A stretch of DNA of 64,000 nt from Xiphydria camelus (taxonomy: Eukaryota > Arthropoda > Insecta > Hymenoptera > Xiphydriidae). The stretch lies in assembly GCA_963678675.1 (NCBI GenBank), contig OY783195.1, positions 940,001 through 1,004,000 on the forward strand. Reading direction: 5' to 3'. Position numbers and translations under genes: made by a program. Position 1 is the first letter of the stretch. Every line of letters starts with the position of its first letter. Under the pieces are notes generated by a model. The model was not told where the DNA came from. It saw only the letters and a list, made by a program, of their open reading frames with translations, and did not search any database. This document shows, in pieces, positions 59,893 to 64,000 of the stretch.

Positions 59893-60686
59893 CTCGGAAC
59901 TGGAAAGCCGCATGTCCCGGCGAAAAGGCATTCGCATCTGCCGTGGCGCGAACGAGGGCGAAAGTGGCCCAGCCTCCGCCCAAGGAGCATTTTCGTTTCT
60001 TCTCTCTTTCGAGTCGCGCTCTCCTCCGGCGTTCGGTCGATCCGTACAGTGACAAAACACGCACACGCGCGTTCTCTGCCTTTGACCCACTTGGTCACGT
60101 GGCGCGATTCGAGGATGATTTTTCGTTTCCGAGGTTTCGGAAGATGAGATGATTTTTTTCTCACATCCGGCGTATATTTAAATGGAAGTTTGAGATCGGC
60201 AAACGAATACCGGCGGAATTTTCGTAATTTCGACAAAGTTTCCGCTTCTTCTCTCCGCCGCGCCGTTCTCCACCCACCCCTACGACTTTTATTCGCGATA
60301 CGAATCCGCGCCGGAGCCCGAGGGGTTATTGGAATCCATCGAGAATTTCAGACACGACTCGTCGAGCTGAACGCTCCTTATGGGGCGGATAAAGTAACGC
60401 TGGAGATAACCCGCGCGTAATAGCTACCGCGCGCGGTACTCGAGATGTACGCCGTCGGGGAGTTATCTAATCTTCGCTACGTTTTCTTCCTCTCGCTTCT
60501 CTCTTTGAATATCGCCTCTCACGTCACGCGATCCACAGGTGCCCGTTCGGTGGATCGGGTCGACGGTCACGGGCGAGGAGCGATAAAACGGGCTTAAAAA
60601 TGTTTGCCCCTTCGATTACACGTTCGGGTGGGTTTACTCTGCACTCATCCCGCTCGGCAACGACGGCTCTACGTTTTCGTTAATAT

Positions 60687-60926
60687 CCAAGGTGGAAAAG
60701 GTGTATATGAATTATATACCTATATTTTATATGTAGAACATATATAAATTTGGATTTTCAATATAAACCATGTATAATATGTAATATACAGAGATAGATT
60801 GTACAAAGTTTAAAACAATTGAAATAATACTATATGTAATATAAATTAAATAAGCCCAAATTTATATATTATGTTCTATGTACAAAAAAAAATATATATA
60901 TAATCCATATAGATCTTTTCCACCTG
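60687..60926. mobile_element. MITE-like family C, diverged
   Basis: CCAAGGTGGAAAAGGTGTAT to ATATAGATCTTTTCCACCTG, long AT-rich palindromic interior. Confidence 0.6.
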
Positions 60927-61774
60927 AAATATATTTCTCCCGGTATCCGGCCGGCGTTCGCGAGTCGTTTGACATTTCCAACGGCGCCTTTCCGCGTTTC
61001 TGCGCTTCCCTTTCCCCACTTCGCGGCAAATTGTAACAAATAGGACAAGGGTGTATACCGCGTCCCGTGTAGAAGTTTCCGAGGCGTCGACACACGACGC
61101 AGCGGCGTCGGCGGCGACGCTTTGGCGCGAATGGAGGGGCCATTAAACGCGAGTCAGAGTCGACGAGCAATGCTCCAGCGCGGCGCGGACTGTTACGAGC
61201 AAAATAACGCGTATAATGCGAGCACGCGCGCGCGTCCGCATTCCACGTGTAATTAGTGTCGATTAAGAAGCCCTTTGAACTTATCTCACCGGGCTGGACG
61301 CGTATATCTACCGCGCGGTTTGCGCCGCGTAATTAAGAATTCACCGCGACGTGAACGCTAATGACGAGCGCCGATAGCGCGGCGTCTTTGACGTCTAAGG
61401 AAACGCGGGTGGGAGTTTGCTGAAAGAATCTGTCGTTTATATTTTATTTTGCGACGCCGGTTAACCGGCGTTTCTTTGCTTTGGTTAAACGCCCCCGTAA
61501 TGAAGCGCGGTATAATGGCCGTCGTTGAAATCATCGATCGCCTACGCACCGTTAAATTAAAGAGGCATTCGCTCAATGGCGATATAGAAGCGCGGAGAGG
61601 CGCTTTCTTCGCGCCTTTCGCTCGTGATCTCATTCGATTGACGCGAGTGCGCCGTCGGAAACTTAACGGCGTCTTGAGATCGAATGTAAACCATGTGTCG
61701 GATACGTGTGTCCGAAGCACCCTCTTCAGGGTTTCGTTAGAAATAAAAATCTCCGGAATCGATCATCTTCCAGT

Positions 61775-61870
61775 TGATCTATATATTTTATCTATAATCC
61801 ATATGTGGATTTGGTCATATATGGATTATGTATGCGTACAATACAAACACGCAGAACTTTTCCACCTGGG
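61775..61870. mobile_element. Family C deletion derivative
   Basis: TATATATTTTATCTATAATC at left, right end CAGAACTTTTCCACCTGGG; most of the interior is lost. Confidence 0.5.
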
Positions 61871-62674
61871 ATATCTCGTCCGATTTTTATTATCGCAACG
61901 ATGAGCGAATTAATTCTATACCAATTGATAAAGTACATTTTTTTCGACCATCATATTCATCCATCGAGAGAGGCGGTTCGACAAAATAACATTTTTTTTT
62001 CCCGCCGACAAGCGTGTGAATGACGAATCATCGTTGTCAATATTTCCCTCGTTGATTGGAACAGGCAATCGAGTACCGAGTGTGTAGATACGAGTAGGTA
62101 CTTCCGCGTGGAGGGACACGCGAAAATAACGTTCCGAAATTTCGCCACGCGGTGATTGATATACATATATCTCTCGATCCCCGCGAGAATTACACGGAGT
62201 CGTCGCTATTCGTCCGGCACGCGCGTTACGCGAGGAACACCGAGGGAGAGGTCATCGGAAAATTTAATCAACGCAATATCGAGCCTCGTAGTAACCGTTG
62301 CTTCTCGATTCCATTTTACCGCGATTCAGGAATATACTTTCCACGCGACGTTATTGCACTTCGCTGCGTTCGATTCGTCTTCGCGATAAAAGAAGCATCT
62401 CGGGCGAGCGCTAACAATATCGGCGGTAACGCAGATGCGTCCGTGCGTCGGGCAGCAGGTGCCGGGCACGCGGGAGCATCGCGAGAGCGCGAAACGTCTA
62501 ACGGGAATCTCACGCGCGCGTTTAAAGCATACACGCGTCGTGTAATATCGCGTAGCAACGCGGGCCACGGGTGAAAGTGTAACGTCGGAAGCAGATCGCG
62601 ATGCCCCGAGGGTCGTATCCCGTGGCCATCTGGACGATGAATTGAATTTTACACCATGGTGTAACAAAGAGATG

Positions 62675-62943
62675 CACTGAGAGAAATTTGGTAGATTTTA
62701 CGGTAATGTTAGTAGTTCATTAATGTAAGAACACATTTCCGTTTGCCTTGGCAATACTTACATATTTCTATTTTACCAGAATAAATGATTATTTAAACTA
62801 TACGTATAATAATTTCAGCAATGTGTATTGTTTTTCACATTTGGTATTGCTGTACAATTTCCTATACTGTCTAGTTAACCGGTCAATTTAGCCTTAAAGT
62901 AGAGCTATACTTATTGCTGTGCGTTCTAAACGTTTCTTTCAGT
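62675..62943. mobile_element. MITE-like family E
   Basis: CACTGAGAGAAATTTGGTAG to TAAACGTTTCTTTCAGTG; contains TACTGTCTAGTTAACC. Confidence 0.65.
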
Positions 62944-62948
62944 GTATC

Positions 62949-63176
62949 AATACATTTTACTGCATTTACAATAAAAAAGGTACGCATGAGGGTTTTCGAA
63001 TGGTTTTACAGTGCGGTACAGTGATTTTTCTCTTGAAAAAATTAAATTGTGATAATTTACATTACAATTTATCAGGTTCCAAGGAAAAATTGTTCTTCAA
63101 CACCGTAGCAATGTCCGAAAGTCCTTTTTTGTACCTTTTTTTTTTATTGTCAATTCAGTCAAATTTACTGGATAAG
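62949..63176. mobile_element. MITE-like family G, copy 3
   Basis: AATACATTTTACTGCATTTA to AATTCAGTCAAATTTACTGG; core TTACAGTGCGGTACAGTGAT. It starts a few bases after the family E copy. Confidence 0.6.
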
Positions 63177-64000
63177 TTTTTCCATGTTGCGTTACACCGA
63201 TCGTCTCCTTGTTTTCGCATATCTCGCGTAGCCCACGCTCGCATCTTTTTTATGGTCGACCACGCGCCGCGACGGTCTGGTCGGTTCGCTAATTTTCTAC
63301 TTATTTTTACGCGCCTCGCTTACGACTTGTACAATTTATGTCGCCGTATTTCATTCGAATAGGTAATCATTGCCCGCACTGGACGAATATATCTTCGGAC
63401 AGAATTGAAACGCGATCGAAAGCGCGTTATTACTGTTTGTTACCGCGGTGCTATCGTTATTATCTCGGATCATAATGACTCTCCGACGATGGTGGGAAAA
63501 TAGCCGGTAGCGCGCAATTTACAGCTCACGTATGCACCCAGCATATTCGGTGCAGTGCCGTGGTACCAATTGTCCGCAGTCACCGATCGACATTCGTGAC
63601 GTCTACAAGAGTGCAGCGGTCGGGGAATTCTGGGAAAGCTCGCTCGGGAAATCGTAATTTCAAATTTCGAAATATTCCTTTATTTTTTCCAATTTGTACA
63701 TGTGTCAGGTGGACTTTACGCGCATGATTATTTAGCGAGAGGGAAATATATAATCGCCGTCGTCACTGCCGCGTGACCGTTTTCTTTATTTCTTCCGCAG
63801 CATCCCCGCCCGCTCCCCGCTAGACAGAGAAATAATTAGATACCAGATAGCCTCATTGTCCTCGCCGCGGCGTATCATGTATCAACGCCGCACTCCTTTC
63901 TTCCGCGTGCGATCTCGGTACGTTGCATAACGATGACGGTAACAAGGTGCTCTTATTTAAATTGCGCGTCTCCTACGCAAATTGTCTCGGAGGATCGCGA

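Larger units (their letters stand above)
54280..64000. other. Region upstream of gene 3 to the window end
   Basis: No gene is supported. Repeats lie at 56693-56918, 58775-59187, 60687-60926, 61775-61870, 62675-62943 and 62949-63176. A TATAAATA box on the minus strand at 54574-54581 has no convincing exon behind it. Confidence 0.45.

Overview
The window looks like a stretch of insect nuclear genome. It has intron-containing genes, several families of short inverted-repeat transposons, simple repeats, and many CpG dinucleotides (CG runs and CGCG words throughout). High CpG together with cuticular-protein genes suggests Hymenoptera, perhaps an ant. That placement is an inference from composition and gene content, not a demonstrated identification. 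I see no prokaryotic operon, CRISPR array, rRNA, recognisable tRNA or transposase gene.

Three genes can be assembled, all on the minus strand and all encoding secreted cuticular proteins with a Rebers-Riddiford (RR, chitin_bind_4) domain. Gene 1 (about 10.25 to 5.13 kb, 4 exons) is a pro-resilin-like protein. It has SYGAP-type N-terminal sequence, an RR domain, Asn/Gly/Tyr repeats and a Gly/Tyr-rich tail. Its third exon carries an apparent one-base frameshift between the RR domain and the repeats. Gene 2 (21.95 to 14.41 kb, 4 exons, 677 residues) is a long low-complexity secreted protein with the RR domain at its C-terminus. Gene 3 (53.59 to 44.75 kb, 4 exons, 1606 residues) has the RR domain near the N-terminus, followed by one 4.4-kb exon. 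That exon encodes an 18-residue repeat and a large PYPV/EKIVEK repeat block. In genes 2 and 3 the exons join with matching phases at GT-AG sites, and the first exon supplies a good signal peptide. Gene 1 is equally well supported except for its first exon, which is ambiguous.

The three proteins are expected to be exported by epidermal cells and built into chitinous cuticle. Genes 1 and 2 share the extended resilin-type RR domain. Gene 3 matches the classical Y-x-A-x-E-x-G-Y motif and may add a repetitive, possibly cross-linkable segment.

The rest (0 to 5 kb, 10.4 to 13.9 kb, 22.4 to 44.4 kb, 54 to 64 kb, and the introns) is non-coding as far as I can tell. It is crowded with MITE-like elements. 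At least fifteen families can be told apart by comparing copies within the window, many ending in CACTGAGA or close variants with TA flanks. Several elements are nested in others. Notable items are a 154-bp element with perfect 36-bp terminal repeats, an 84-nt hairpin at 32.5 kb, and a chimeric element that appears to contain an inverted copy of neighbouring DNA at 29.9 kb.
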